A stretch of DNA of 7,939 bases, taken from assembly GCA_900754775.1 (NCBI GenBank), contig CAAEDZ010000261.1, positions 1 to 7,939 on the forward strand, written 5' to 3'. A program made the translations under genes and the position numbers. Positions 1-6,663 of this stretch are shown in pieces. The notes under the pieces were generated by a model that saw only the letters and a program-made list of their open reading frames with translations, ran no database searches and was not told the origin of the DNA. The stretch is from Clostridia bacterium. GTDB taxonomy: Bacteria > Bacillota_A > Clostridia > Christensenellales > Aristaeellaceae. Every line of letters starts with the position of its first letter. The first letter of the stretch is position 1.

Positions 1-34
1 CGCGATGCGCGTCCGCCCCGCCTTTTGCCTTGGC

Positions 35-1156
35 TTAAATCTTTTTCAGCGTGTATTCGCGGCTGCCGAGGCCGATCTTTTCGGCCTGATCCAGCGTCGC
101 TTTCCACTCGATGTTGGGGTTGGAATCCTTGAAGTGGTCGTGGTGGCAATGCCAGTCCGGGCGGGCAAGGTTGTCGCCGAGCTGGCTGTTGGCGATGGGC
201 GGCATCTTCTGGCAGGCGTCGGCGCAGGCCTGATCGAGGGCCACAGGGTCAAAACTGGCGAACATGCCCACATCCGGGAGGATGGGCGCGTCGTTTTCGC
301 CGTGGCAGTCGCAGTTGGGGCTGATGTCGCGCACCAGCGCCACGTGGAAGCAGGGGCGGCCATGGCAGACGGCCTGCGCGTACTCGGCCATCTTGCGGTC
401 GAGGAGTTCGTTGGCGCTGTCGTTGGGGTTGTAGACGGCGTCGAACGAACAGGCGCCGATGCAGCGGCCGCAGCCCTTGCACTTGTCGTAGTCGATGACG
501 GCCTTGTTGTTTACGTAGCTGATGGCGTCGCTGCCGCATTCGCGGGCGCAGCGGCGGCAACCGCGGCAGAGGCTCTCGTCGATGGCGGGCTTGCCGTTCT
601 TGTGCTGATCCATCTTGCCGGCGCGGCTGCCGCAGCCCATGCCGATGTTTTTCAGCGCGCCGCCGAAGCCGGTGGCCTCGTGGCCCTTGAAGTGCGTCAG
701 GCTGATGAAGACGTCGGCGTCCATGATGGCGCGGCCGATCTTGGCGGTCTTGCAGTACTCGCCGTTGACGACGGGCACCTCCACCTCATCCGTGCCGCGC
801 AGGCCGTCGCCGATGATGATCTGGCAGCCGGTGGTGATGGTGTTGAAGCCGTTGAGGTTGGCGCAGTCCATGTGTTCGAGGGCGTTTTTGCGGCTGCCGG
901 GATAGAGCGTGTTGCAGTCGGTCAGGAAGGGCAGGCCGCCCTTTTCCCTGCAGAGGTCGGCGATGACCTTGGCGTAGTTGGGGCGCAGGAAGGCGAGGTT
1001 GCCCAGTTCGCCGAAGTGCATCTTGATGGCGACGAACTTGCCCTCCATGTCGATGGTGTGGATGCCGGCGGCGAGGCAGAGCTTGCGCAGCTTATCCAGC
1101 TGGCTGGTGCCCACCGGGCAGCGGAAGTCGGTGAACCAGACGACAGGCTTTTCCAT
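35..1156 (-). CDS. DUF362 domain protein with two [4Fe-4S] ferredoxin-type clusters
   Basis: A 373-residue iron-sulfur protein of the DUF362 family, common in anaerobic Firmicutes and without a firmly established reaction; an electron-transfer or redox role is the usual inference. The DUF362 part carries THFKGHEATGFGGALKN (residues 154-170) followed by GMGCGSRAGK. A 2x[4Fe-4S] insert follows, with cysteines 197/200/203/207 and 226/229/232/236, both as CxxCxxCxxxC. The C-terminal part shows ISPNCDC (278-284) and FASFDPVALDQAC (299-311). In both clusters the usual proline after the fourth cysteine is replaced (Gly, Ser). There is no signal peptide or membrane segment, so it is probably cytoplasmic. 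I chose the ATG at 1156, not the in-frame ATG at 1225, because AAGGAGG sits 8 bases upstream and the longer start would lie within or upstream of the likely promoter region. The gene appears to be transcribed alone from its own promoter. The family call is confident; the function is not known. Confidence 0.93.
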   Translation of the reverse strand: MEKPVVWFTDFRCPVGTSQLDKLRKLCLAAGIHTIDMEGKFVAIKMHFGELGNLAFLRPNYAKVIADLCREKGGLPFLTDCNTLYPGSRKNALEHMDCANLNGFNTITTGCQIIIGDGLRGTDEVEVPVVNGEYCKTAKIGRAIMDADVFISLTHFKGHEATGFGGALKNIGMGCGSRAGKMDQHKNGKPAIDESLCRGCRRCARECGSDAISYVNNKAVIDYDKCKGCGRCIGACSFDAVYNPNDSANELLDRKMAEYAQAVCHGRPCFHVALVRDISPNCDCHGENDAPILPDVGMFASFDPVALDQACADACQKMPPIANSQLGDNLARPDWHCHHDHFKDSNPNIEWKATLDQAEKIGLGSREYTLKKI

Positions 1157-1164
1157 GTACTGGA

Positions 1165-1171
1165 CCTCCTT
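1165..1171 (-). promoter_or_regulatory. Strong Shine-Dalgarno site that fixes the DUF362 start
   Basis: On the minus strand AAGGAGG lies 8 bases before the ATG at 1156. It is a full match to the anti-Shine-Dalgarno core and decides the start codon in favour of 1156 over the ATG 69 bases upstream, which has no comparable site. Confidence 0.85.
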
Positions 1172-1173
1172 GT

Positions 1174-1192
1174 GCCGCCTTGGGGGAGCGGC
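1174..1192 (-). other. Small GC hairpin in the leader of the DUF362 gene
   Basis: The minus strand reads GCCGC, then a 9-base C-rich loop, then GCGGC: a perfect 5-bp stem ending 2 bases before the AAGGAGG ribosome binding site. It has no U-tract, so it is not an intrinsic terminator. It could affect ribosome access or mRNA 5' stability, or be a chance feature of GC-rich DNA. Confidence 0.35.
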
Positions 1193-1211
1193 GGAATGGG
1201 TGCTTAACACA

Positions 1212-1241
1212 AGATTACTGCACATTTTCAGACAACGTCAA
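1212..1241 (-). promoter_or_regulatory. Probable sigma-A-type promoter for the DUF362 gene
   Basis: In the 118-base gap between the HD gene and the DUF362 gene, the minus strand carries TTGACG (1236-1241), a 5/6 match to the -35 consensus. The -10 is less certain. AGTAAT (1214-1219) has a 16-base spacer and an extended TGC in front; TAATCT (1212-1217) has an 18-base spacer. The gap is noticeably more AT-rich than the genes. The predicted transcript would start around 1203-1207 and have a leader of about 50 bases. The call rests on motif and position only. Confidence 0.55.
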
Positions 1242-1274
1242 GCGCCTTTTTGTTATGTTTCACGCGCTCGTTGC

Positions 1275-1982
1275 TCACGTCTCCGGCGCGGGCATATCCT
1301 CTGTCAGGCGCGTTTGCAGAAGTTCGCGGCCCTTTTCCCGCGAGGCGTAGACCTCGGAAAGCATGCTCTGGTAAAACGCCTGCGCCGCGGCCTGACGTTC
1401 GCGGGCGATGGCGCGAGCGCGGGAAGTGAACAGGCGGCAGTAGATGCCCTCCAGTTTGCGCTTGTATTCGCCGAAAAAGGTCTCGCCCTTCTCCCCCATG
1501 CCGTCCGCAAGCGAGCCGTCCGGGCGCACGGCGTAGAGCGCGCCGTTGGAGCGGCCCTGATAGAGCAGCGTGCGGGCGATGCCCGTCGCGCCGCAGACGT
1601 CTATCTTGTCGGCATCGTAGAGGATCTGCGCCTCGATGCTCTGCGGCGCGTCGCCCTTGCGGAAGCGGTGCGTGCGCACGCAGTCGGCCACGCGGGCAGC
1701 GAAGTCCTCGTCAAAGCCGTTCTTTTTGAGGAACTTTTCCGCCTTTTCCGCGCCGCGCTCGGCGTGGCAGACGCGCTTGTCGCGCAACTGGTCGCGGCGG
1801 GCGATGTCGTGGAGCAGACAGGCGGCGATGACCACGTCCGCGTCTGCCTCCGGCTCCGTGGCGGCGATGTCCAGCGCCACGCCAAGCACGCGGTAGACAT
1901 GCTCATGATCGTGCGCGCCGTCTGCGTCGCGCATGCACTTGCGCATGTAGGCGTCCAGAAGGGCATATCGCTTTGGTTCCAT
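1275..1982 (-). CDS. HD-domain phosphohydrolase (COG1418 / YpgQ-YedJ-like)
   Basis: A 235-residue metal-dependent phosphohydrolase of the HD superfamily. The metal-site signature is complete: H28 in DHEHVYRV, H58-D59 in LLHDIAR, H73 in HAERG, H105, and D123/D125 in YDADKID. The order and spacing resemble stand-alone HD hydrolases such as YpgQ and YedJ, which act on small nucleotides; the substrate here cannot be read from sequence. After the HD core, a charged, probably helical C-terminal region (about 170-225) follows. It is probably cytoplasmic. The ATG at 1982 is supported by GGGAGG 7 bases upstream, which overlaps the stop codon of the zinc-ribbon gene; the two genes are 12 bases apart and probably coupled. 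It is the last gene of the long operon. No convincing intrinsic terminator follows its stop, only a weak 5-bp inverted repeat without a U-tract. Confidence 0.9.
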   Translation of the reverse strand: MEPKRYALLDAYMRKCMRDADGAHDHEHVYRVLGVALDIAATEPEADADVVIAACLLHDIARRDQLRDKRVCHAERGAEKAEKFLKKNGFDEDFAARVADCVRTHRFRKGDAPQSIEAQILYDADKIDVCGATGIARTLLYQGRSNGALYAVRPDGSLADGMGEKGETFFGEYKRKLEGIYCRLFTSRARAIARERQAAAQAFYQSMLSEVYASREKGRELLQTRLTEDMPAPET

Positions 1983-1994
1983 GCCTGCGCCTCC

Positions 1995-2216
1995 CTAGTT
2001 GCCCATGAGAAAGTCCAGTATGTTCCAGCCGCTGGAGGTGCTGGCCTTGTACAATTCCGTATAGCCGCACTGGGCGCAGCTGATGGTGATGAAGCGCTTG
2101 TTCTGTATGTCGAAGATCTTGGCGAAGTTGCCGCCCGTGGCCTGAAACTGATCGTGTTCAAACTGCGTACAGCCACACTTGGGACAGACGTACTGCTGCG
2201 AATGCGAAGTGTCCAT
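1995..2216 (-). CDS. Small zinc-ribbon protein (COG3478-type)
   Basis: A 73-residue protein with two CxxC knuckles: C11/C14 in CPKCGC and C47/C50 in CAQCGY, separated by 32 residues. This is the usual layout of a single zinc ribbon. The C-terminal GWNILDFLMGN matches what I recall of the small COG3478 zinc-ribbon family, annotated in databases as possible nucleic-acid-binding proteins; no reaction or partner is established. The length is normal for the family. The start is well supported: AAGGAGG lies 8 bases upstream, inside the last codons of the MATE gene, and the MATE stop abuts this start (TGAATG). Tight coupling to the transporter upstream and the HD hydrolase downstream suggests co-expression, not necessarily a shared function. 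Confidence 0.88.
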   Translation of the reverse strand: MDTSHSQQYVCPKCGCTQFEHDQFQATGGNFAKIFDIQNKRFITISCAQCGYTELYKASTSSGWNILDFLMGN

Positions 2217-3626
2217 TCAGCTCTCCTCCTTGACGATATTGCGGACCCACCTGCCCTGCCGGTAGCGCCACAGCGCGATGGCGGCCTTGGCAAGCTGTTC
2301 GAGATAGGTGACCATATAGACAAAGGGTATGTCCCAGCGCAGGAGCAGCCCTGCGACAGCCGCCGCCGGCACGCCCACCAGCCACAGGGGGCCGACATCA
2401 ATGAGCGCGGCGGCGCGCACATCCCCGCCCGTGCGCAACACGGAGACAATGATGACCGTGTTGAAGGCGCTTAGCCAGATGCCGCCGCAAAGCACATAGA
2501 TCATCTGCCGCGCCATGCGCGCGGTCTCTGCCGACACGGGAAAGATGGAGACCAGCGGGCCGGAGAGCGGCAAAATGACGCACAGCGTGAATACCTGCGT
2601 CAGCAGCGGCGAAGCAAAGAGGAAGCGTTTGGCATAGAGCCGCGCGCGGTCCAGCTCGCCCGCGCCCAGCGCCATGCCCACCATCACGCCGCAGGCGTGG
2701 CTGAGGGCGCGCACGGCGATGTTGGCCAACTGTTCGACATTGGAAAACACGCCCGCCGCCGCGCTGGCGGCCACGCCGTCGCCGATGCGGCCATAGACGG
2801 CGGAGTACATGACCGTGCCGCAGGCCCAGACCGCCTCGTTGAGCAGCACCGGCAGGGCGATGGCGACAAAGCCGCGCACCGCGCGCGCCGAGCCGGGAAG
2901 CAGCTCCCGGGGCCGCGCGGCGTTGGCAAAGCGCCAGCGATAGGAAAAGAAGAGAATGAGAAACAGCTCCACGCAGGCGCCGATGAGCGTGGCGATGGCG
3001 CCGCCCCGCACGCCCATGCCCGCGCCGGGCATGGTGAAGGCCAGTCCCAGCAGCTGCGCCTGGCGCGTGGGATAGATGAGGAGCGTATTGAACACCACAT
3101 TGGTGCAGATGGCGGCCAGACTGGCGAACATCGGCAGCTTGACCTGCTCCGTGGATTTCAGCACCGCCGCCTGGATCAGCGACTGGCTCTGCACAAAGTA
3201 GACGATGCCGATGATGCTGAGGTACTCCGCGCCCGCGCGCACCCCATCCTTGCTGCTGATGAGCAGGCGCATGATGCTCTCCGGCATGAGGATGGAGGGA
3301 ATGCCCAGCGCCGCCGCCACCAGCAGGCCAAAGACCATGGCGATGCCCTGCGTGCGGCGCACGCCGGAAACGTCGCGGCGGCCCCAGTACTGCGCCACAA
3401 AGATCGAAGCGCCGCTGATGGCCCCGAACATGGCCACCTGAAAGAGAAAGGAGACGCGGTTGGCCTGCGTCACGCCCGCCAGCGGCACATCGCCCAGCAC
3501 GCCGATCATCAGGTTGTCCACCAGCTGCATGGAGGCCGTGACGACGCTTTGCAGGGCGATGGGGATGGCAAGGCGGAACAGCTGACGGGTAAAGCCCGGC
3601 TCCCAGCGAAAGACGGATCTCTGCAT
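2217..3626 (-). CDS. MATE-family efflux transporter
   Basis: A 469-residue integral membrane protein of the MATE family, which exports drugs or metabolites in exchange for Na+ or H+. Length and hydrophobic profile fit the usual 12 membrane segments in two lobes. Characteristic features include the N-terminal LFRLAIPIALQSV (16-28), LVDNLMIGVLGDVPLAGV (35-52), FVAQYWGRRD in the first lobe (76-85), and VLRTGGDVR (396-404) followed by a Trp- and Pro-containing helix near LWLVGVP (414-420). The substrate cannot be predicted. The ATG at 3626 is 6 bases after the stop of the GH127-like gene. No Shine-Dalgarno sequence is visible in front of it, so translation probably depends on ribosomes finishing the upstream gene. 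No other in-frame start gives a better N-terminus before the first conserved block. The gene abuts the zinc-ribbon gene downstream. Confidence 0.93.
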   Translation of the reverse strand: MQRSVFRWEPGFTRQLFRLAIPIALQSVVTASMQLVDNLMIGVLGDVPLAGVTQANRVSFLFQVAMFGAISGASIFVAQYWGRRDVSGVRRTQGIAMVFGLLVAAALGIPSILMPESIMRLLISSKDGVRAGAEYLSIIGIVYFVQSQSLIQAAVLKSTEQVKLPMFASLAAICTNVVFNTLLIYPTRQAQLLGLAFTMPGAGMGVRGGAIATLIGACVELFLILFFSYRWRFANAARPRELLPGSARAVRGFVAIALPVLLNEAVWACGTVMYSAVYGRIGDGVAASAAAGVFSNVEQLANIAVRALSHACGVMVGMALGAGELDRARLYAKRFLFASPLLTQVFTLCVILPLSGPLVSIFPVSAETARMARQMIYVLCGGIWLSAFNTVIIVSVLRTGGDVRAAALIDVGPLWLVGVPAAAVAGLLLRWDIPFVYMVTYLEQLAKAAIALWRYRQGRWVRNIVKEES

Positions 3627-3632
3627 AGCGCG

Positions 3633-5516
3633 TCAGTCGCGGCGCAGTTCGCCAATGGGGAACTGCGCGATGCGCAGGTCGGTCCAGCCAAAGGGGATCA
3701 GTTCGATGGTATAGGTCTCCTTGGCGTCCAGGCGCGGCAGGATGGGCACCGGCGCGCTGCTGTCGCCAACGATCTCCCAGTCGATCGGCACGGCCTTGGC
3801 CAGCACCTTCACCGGCGCTTCACCGCTCTTGAAGGGCGCTTCGGCGCTTTCGGCGCGCACCGTCTTCATCGGCTCATCGCGCACCAGCGCCCAGCCCCAC
3901 TCCTCGGGCGTTGAGATGCGCTCGCCCTCCTCGTGCGCTTCGGGCGCGAGGGCCATCAAAAGCGGCCCCAGTTCAATGGCGGCGGACTGGTGATACCAGC
4001 CTCGGCTCACATGCGGCGCGGCGCTTAGCTCCAGACGCACCACATCGCCGGACTGCCAGCGGCGGCGCACGCAGGCCGTTTCACCGGCGCGCACCTGCAT
4101 GATCTCGCCGTCGGGCAAATAGATCATCGGCTGACGCGACCAAGCAGGCATGCGCAGATAGAGCGGGAACTCCACCGGGCGCTTGACGGCGACCTCGATG
4201 CGCACCGCATCGGCGAAGGGATAGCCGCCGGAGACATGCAGGCGCACCGGCACGTCCATCAGCCGCGCGCGCACGCAGCAGGGGGCGTAGCTCATCGCCC
4301 ACAGGCCCGCGTCGGAAGTGGCGTACCAGAGGTGGCTGACAAAGAGCGGCCAGGCAGACAGCGCCCGCACCGCCTCGAAGGAAGTGGGCGCGCGGTAGAG
4401 CAGCGCTTCGGCATCAGCGTTGTAGAAGGCGCGCTCACCCGCGCTGACCAGCACCTGATTGACCTGTTCGAGGGTCTGCACGCGGCGCATGTCCTGCGAC
4501 CATGCGGCAGGCAGGGCGTTGAAGGCGACCTTTTCAAGGATGTCGGGAATGTCACGGGACATCTCACCCATGCCCGCGAGCGCTTGCAGCGTATTGAGCA
4601 GCTCGCAGACGGTGGTCAGCGTTGTACCCTGCGTGGGGCTGGAGCCGTTGATGTGTCCGTCGGCGGTAAAGACGCCGCTGGCGACGCCGTGGTATTTCAT
4701 CAGCTTTTCCCAACCGAAGCGGAAACCACCCTGCTCTTTGAAGCCGCTCTTGAAAAGGTTGATGGCGCCGGGCGTACGCAGGCCCACGGCAATGTTCTCG
4801 CCGTTGGTCTGGTAGTACTGCGTATGGAAATAGGGCCGATGCTCGCCCTCCATGGGCTCGGTCTTTTCCTCGTAGAGTGCTTCCTTGAGGCGCGGCCAGC
4901 GCAGAGTGCGGCTCAATGGCTGGGGGTTGGGGAATGTGTGGAAGTAATTCGGCCAGTCCAGCGTCTGCTCGCGCAGGCGGCGGCAAAGCTCGAGCAGGTA
5001 GTTCTGCCCGGTAATGTTGTACAGCCACAGCGCCAGCAGTATGTTGTCGCCCCCGCGCGCCACGGCCGCGTCGCTCAGAGGATGCGTGGCGAGTGTGCGG
5101 TGCTGGTATTTGAAAAAGGCGTCCATGAACCTGAGTACGTCGCGGTCGGCGGTCGCCTCAAAATAGCGGCGCAGGGCGCGCAGGGCAAGTATGCGCGGCC
5201 AGTAGCCCCGCTCGTCCGCGGGGCCAAACCAGCCCTCCGCGTCCTGCGAGGCGAGTATCTGCCCGGCGCGGCAGGCGACTTCCTCCTTGAGGGCGTCGTT
5301 TTCCTGCGTGTAGGCCAGCAGCACGAGGGCCTCAAAGGCGTACATTTGCCGCTCCCAGCCGCCTTCGCCCGCGAAGAGCGCCTGCGTGTTTTCGCAGATG
5401 GCGCTTTCCAAGGCCTTGAGCTGCGCGCCGAGCCAGCCCTCGGGCCGAATGGCTCCCGGGGAAAGCGGCGTGCAGGCGTTGGGGATGAGCGGCATGCGGT
5501 TGAAGATGGCTTTCAT
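3633..5516 (-). CDS. GH127/DUF1680-family protein, apparently lacking the catalytic residues
   Basis: A 627-residue relative of beta-L-arabinofuranosidase-type proteins (GH127, DUF1680), with normal length and an intact frame. Family landmarks include PLSPGAIRPEGWLGAQL (17-33), the (alpha/alpha)6-barrel stretch with EGWFGP (94-99) and RGGDNILLALWLYNITG (154-170), GSSPTQGT (291-298), AFNALPA (331-337) and QVNQV (351-355). Beta-rich domains follow, with PLYLRMPAWS (451-460). From my memory of the family, the Zn/nucleophile set should be Glu-x-Cys just after GSSPTQGT and a Cys-Cys before a Trp-Pro. Here the positions read T299-x-T301 and E381-A382-V383 before WP (389-390). The expected acid/base Glu is G287, and a conserved active-site His is N238. 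Activity as a classical GH127 enzyme is therefore doubtful. There is no signal peptide, so it is probably cytoplasmic. The start has GAGGTG 6 bases upstream, overlapping the stop of the methyltransferase gene. Fold confidence is high; function is open. Confidence 0.85.
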   Translation of the reverse strand: MKAIFNRMPLIPNACTPLSPGAIRPEGWLGAQLKALESAICENTQALFAGEGGWERQMYAFEALVLLAYTQENDALKEEVACRAGQILASQDAEGWFGPADERGYWPRILALRALRRYFEATADRDVLRFMDAFFKYQHRTLATHPLSDAAVARGGDNILLALWLYNITGQNYLLELCRRLREQTLDWPNYFHTFPNPQPLSRTLRWPRLKEALYEEKTEPMEGEHRPYFHTQYYQTNGENIAVGLRTPGAINLFKSGFKEQGGFRFGWEKLMKYHGVASGVFTADGHINGSSPTQGTTLTTVCELLNTLQALAGMGEMSRDIPDILEKVAFNALPAAWSQDMRRVQTLEQVNQVLVSAGERAFYNADAEALLYRAPTSFEAVRALSAWPLFVSHLWYATSDAGLWAMSYAPCCVRARLMDVPVRLHVSGGYPFADAVRIEVAVKRPVEFPLYLRMPAWSRQPMIYLPDGEIMQVRAGETACVRRRWQSGDVVRLELSAAPHVSRGWYHQSAAIELGPLLMALAPEAHEEGERISTPEEWGWALVRDEPMKTVRAESAEAPFKSGEAPVKVLAKAVPIDWEIVGDSSAPVPILPRLDAKETYTIELIPFGWTDLRIAQFPIGELRRD

Positions 5517-5526
5517 TGGCTACACC

Positions 5527-6654
5527 TCATTCGTGGCGATCCTCGAAGATATGGTACTCGCATTCTATTCTGCCGTTGTAGTAGCGGCGGCGTCGCGTGG
5601 CGCGGCGGCCATACATGCGCTCAAAGCCCATGTCCGCCGAAAAAGCGCACATCGTCCAGCCGGGGCAGCGCGTCTGCAACAGCCCGAGCTGACGGGCCAC
5701 GGCGTGCGCGGCGCGCGTGTTGTCAAGGCGCTCTCCATAGGGTGGGTTGGCGATGAACACGCCCGGCTCGCCGCTGAGCGTGACATCGCGCATGTCGCGC
5801 ACCTCCACCTCGATGCGCTCGGAGAGCCCTGCCTGCCGAATGTGGCGGCGGGCCAGCTCCACGGCCTCGGGGTCGATGTCCGAACCGGCGATGCGCATGG
5901 GGCGCTGACGACCCTCTTCATACTTGGCGCGCGCATCGATGCGCAGTTTGTCCAGCACCTCACGTTGCGCGCACGGCCACTCCTCCATGGCGAAGGAGCG
6001 CGTCAGCCCGGGCGCACGGCCCAGAGCGATGAACGCTGCCTCGATGAGGATGGTGCCTGTGCCGCAACAGGGGTCGTAGAGCCGCTGCCACGGGTGCCAG
6101 CCGCTTTGCAGCACCAGCGCCGCCGCCAGCGTTTCGCGCAGGGGCGCTTCGCCGTTCCATGTGCGATAGCCGCGCTTGGAGAGCGGCTCGCCCGAGGTGT
6201 CGATGCAGACAGTGACTACATCGTTGCGGATGCCGACATCGAGCTGGAAGAGGGCGCCCGTCTCGCTGAACCAGTCCTCGTGATACGCGCCCCTGAGGCG
6301 CTCGACCACGGCGCGCTTGACGATCTTCTGCACGTCCGACGGACTCATCAGCGTGGACTTTACGCACTTGGCGCGCACGGGAAAGCGCGCGTCGCGGGGC
6401 AAAAGCGCTTCCCATTCAAGCGCCTTGACGCCTTGAAACAGCTCTTCAAAGGTGCGAGCCTCGAACTGGCCCATGCACAGATAGACGCGGTCGGCCGTGC
6501 GCAGCCAGAGGTTGGCCTGAAAGGCGGTCTCAAAGCCGCCCTCGAACATCGCGCCGCCCACGTCCATGACGCGCACGTTCTCCGCGCCGAGGCGCTTGAG
6601 ATCCCGCCCCGTCATGCCCTCCAGCCCAAAGGCGGCGCTTGCGATCCATTTCAT
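5527..6654 (-). CDS. THUMP-domain class I SAM-dependent RNA methyltransferase (RlmL/YpsC-like)
   Basis: A 375-residue protein that probably methylates guanine N2 in RNA; the closest characterised relative by motif is the RlmL part that makes m2G2445 in 23S rRNA. The N-terminal segment AAFGLEG (7-13) and the THUMP region (roughly 55-155) should bind RNA. The methyltransferase core has motif I DPCCGTGT (194-201), SDIDPEAV (258-265) for SAM binding and the catalytic NPPYGERL (303-310). It is the short Firmicutes form, without the RlmK domain fused in E. coli. The C-terminus is basic (RRATRRRRYYNGR, 350-362). The start at 6654 has only a weak, distant ribosome binding site (GGAG about 18 bases and AAAGG about 13 bases upstream), and the gene is 9 bases from proC, so coupling is likely. 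The exact target nucleotide is inferred from the family. Confidence 0.93.
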   Translation of the reverse strand: MKWIASAAFGLEGMTGRDLKRLGAENVRVMDVGGAMFEGGFETAFQANLWLRTADRVYLCMGQFEARTFEELFQGVKALEWEALLPRDARFPVRAKCVKSTLMSPSDVQKIVKRAVVERLRGAYHEDWFSETGALFQLDVGIRNDVVTVCIDTSGEPLSKRGYRTWNGEAPLRETLAAALVLQSGWHPWQRLYDPCCGTGTILIEAAFIALGRAPGLTRSFAMEEWPCAQREVLDKLRIDARAKYEEGRQRPMRIAGSDIDPEAVELARRHIRQAGLSERIEVEVRDMRDVTLSGEPGVFIANPPYGERLDNTRAAHAVARQLGLLQTRCPGWTMCAFSADMGFERMYGRRATRRRRYYNGRIECEYHIFEDRHE

Positions 6655-6663
6655 CGAATATCT

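Noticed and set aside
1237..1268. Possible terminator after the HD gene (AGCGC...GCGCT)
   Set aside because: It has only 5 bp with an 18-base loop and no following U-tract on the minus strand, and it overlaps the -35 region of the next promoter. It is too weak to call.
5..2474. Two long plus-strand open frames (5-1207 and 978-2474)
   Set aside because: They are shadows of the DUF362, HD, zinc-ribbon and MATE genes, with low-complexity Ala/Val-rich translations and no ribosome binding site or family motif.
2893..2910. Perfect 6-bp inverted repeat CCGGGA...TCCCGG with a 6-base loop
   Set aside because: It is wholly inside the MATE coding sequence, has no U-tract, and is readily produced by GC-rich codons for Arg-Glu-Leu-Leu-Pro-Gly. 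It is not a credible terminator or attachment site.
4292..4567. A frameshift hiding the missing Cys-Cys of the GH127-like gene
   Set aside because: The alternative minus-strand frame here reads SRRCGRCLPGR around the site and does not restore the expected Cys-Cys-Thr-Ala-Asn motif. The annotated frame keeps family similarity on both sides, so a simple indel error is unlikely.
2697..5756. Plus-strand open frames 2697-3914 and 4236-5756
   Set aside because: They are antisense to the MATE and GH127-like genes, with compositionally biased translations and no motifs. They are not supported as genes.
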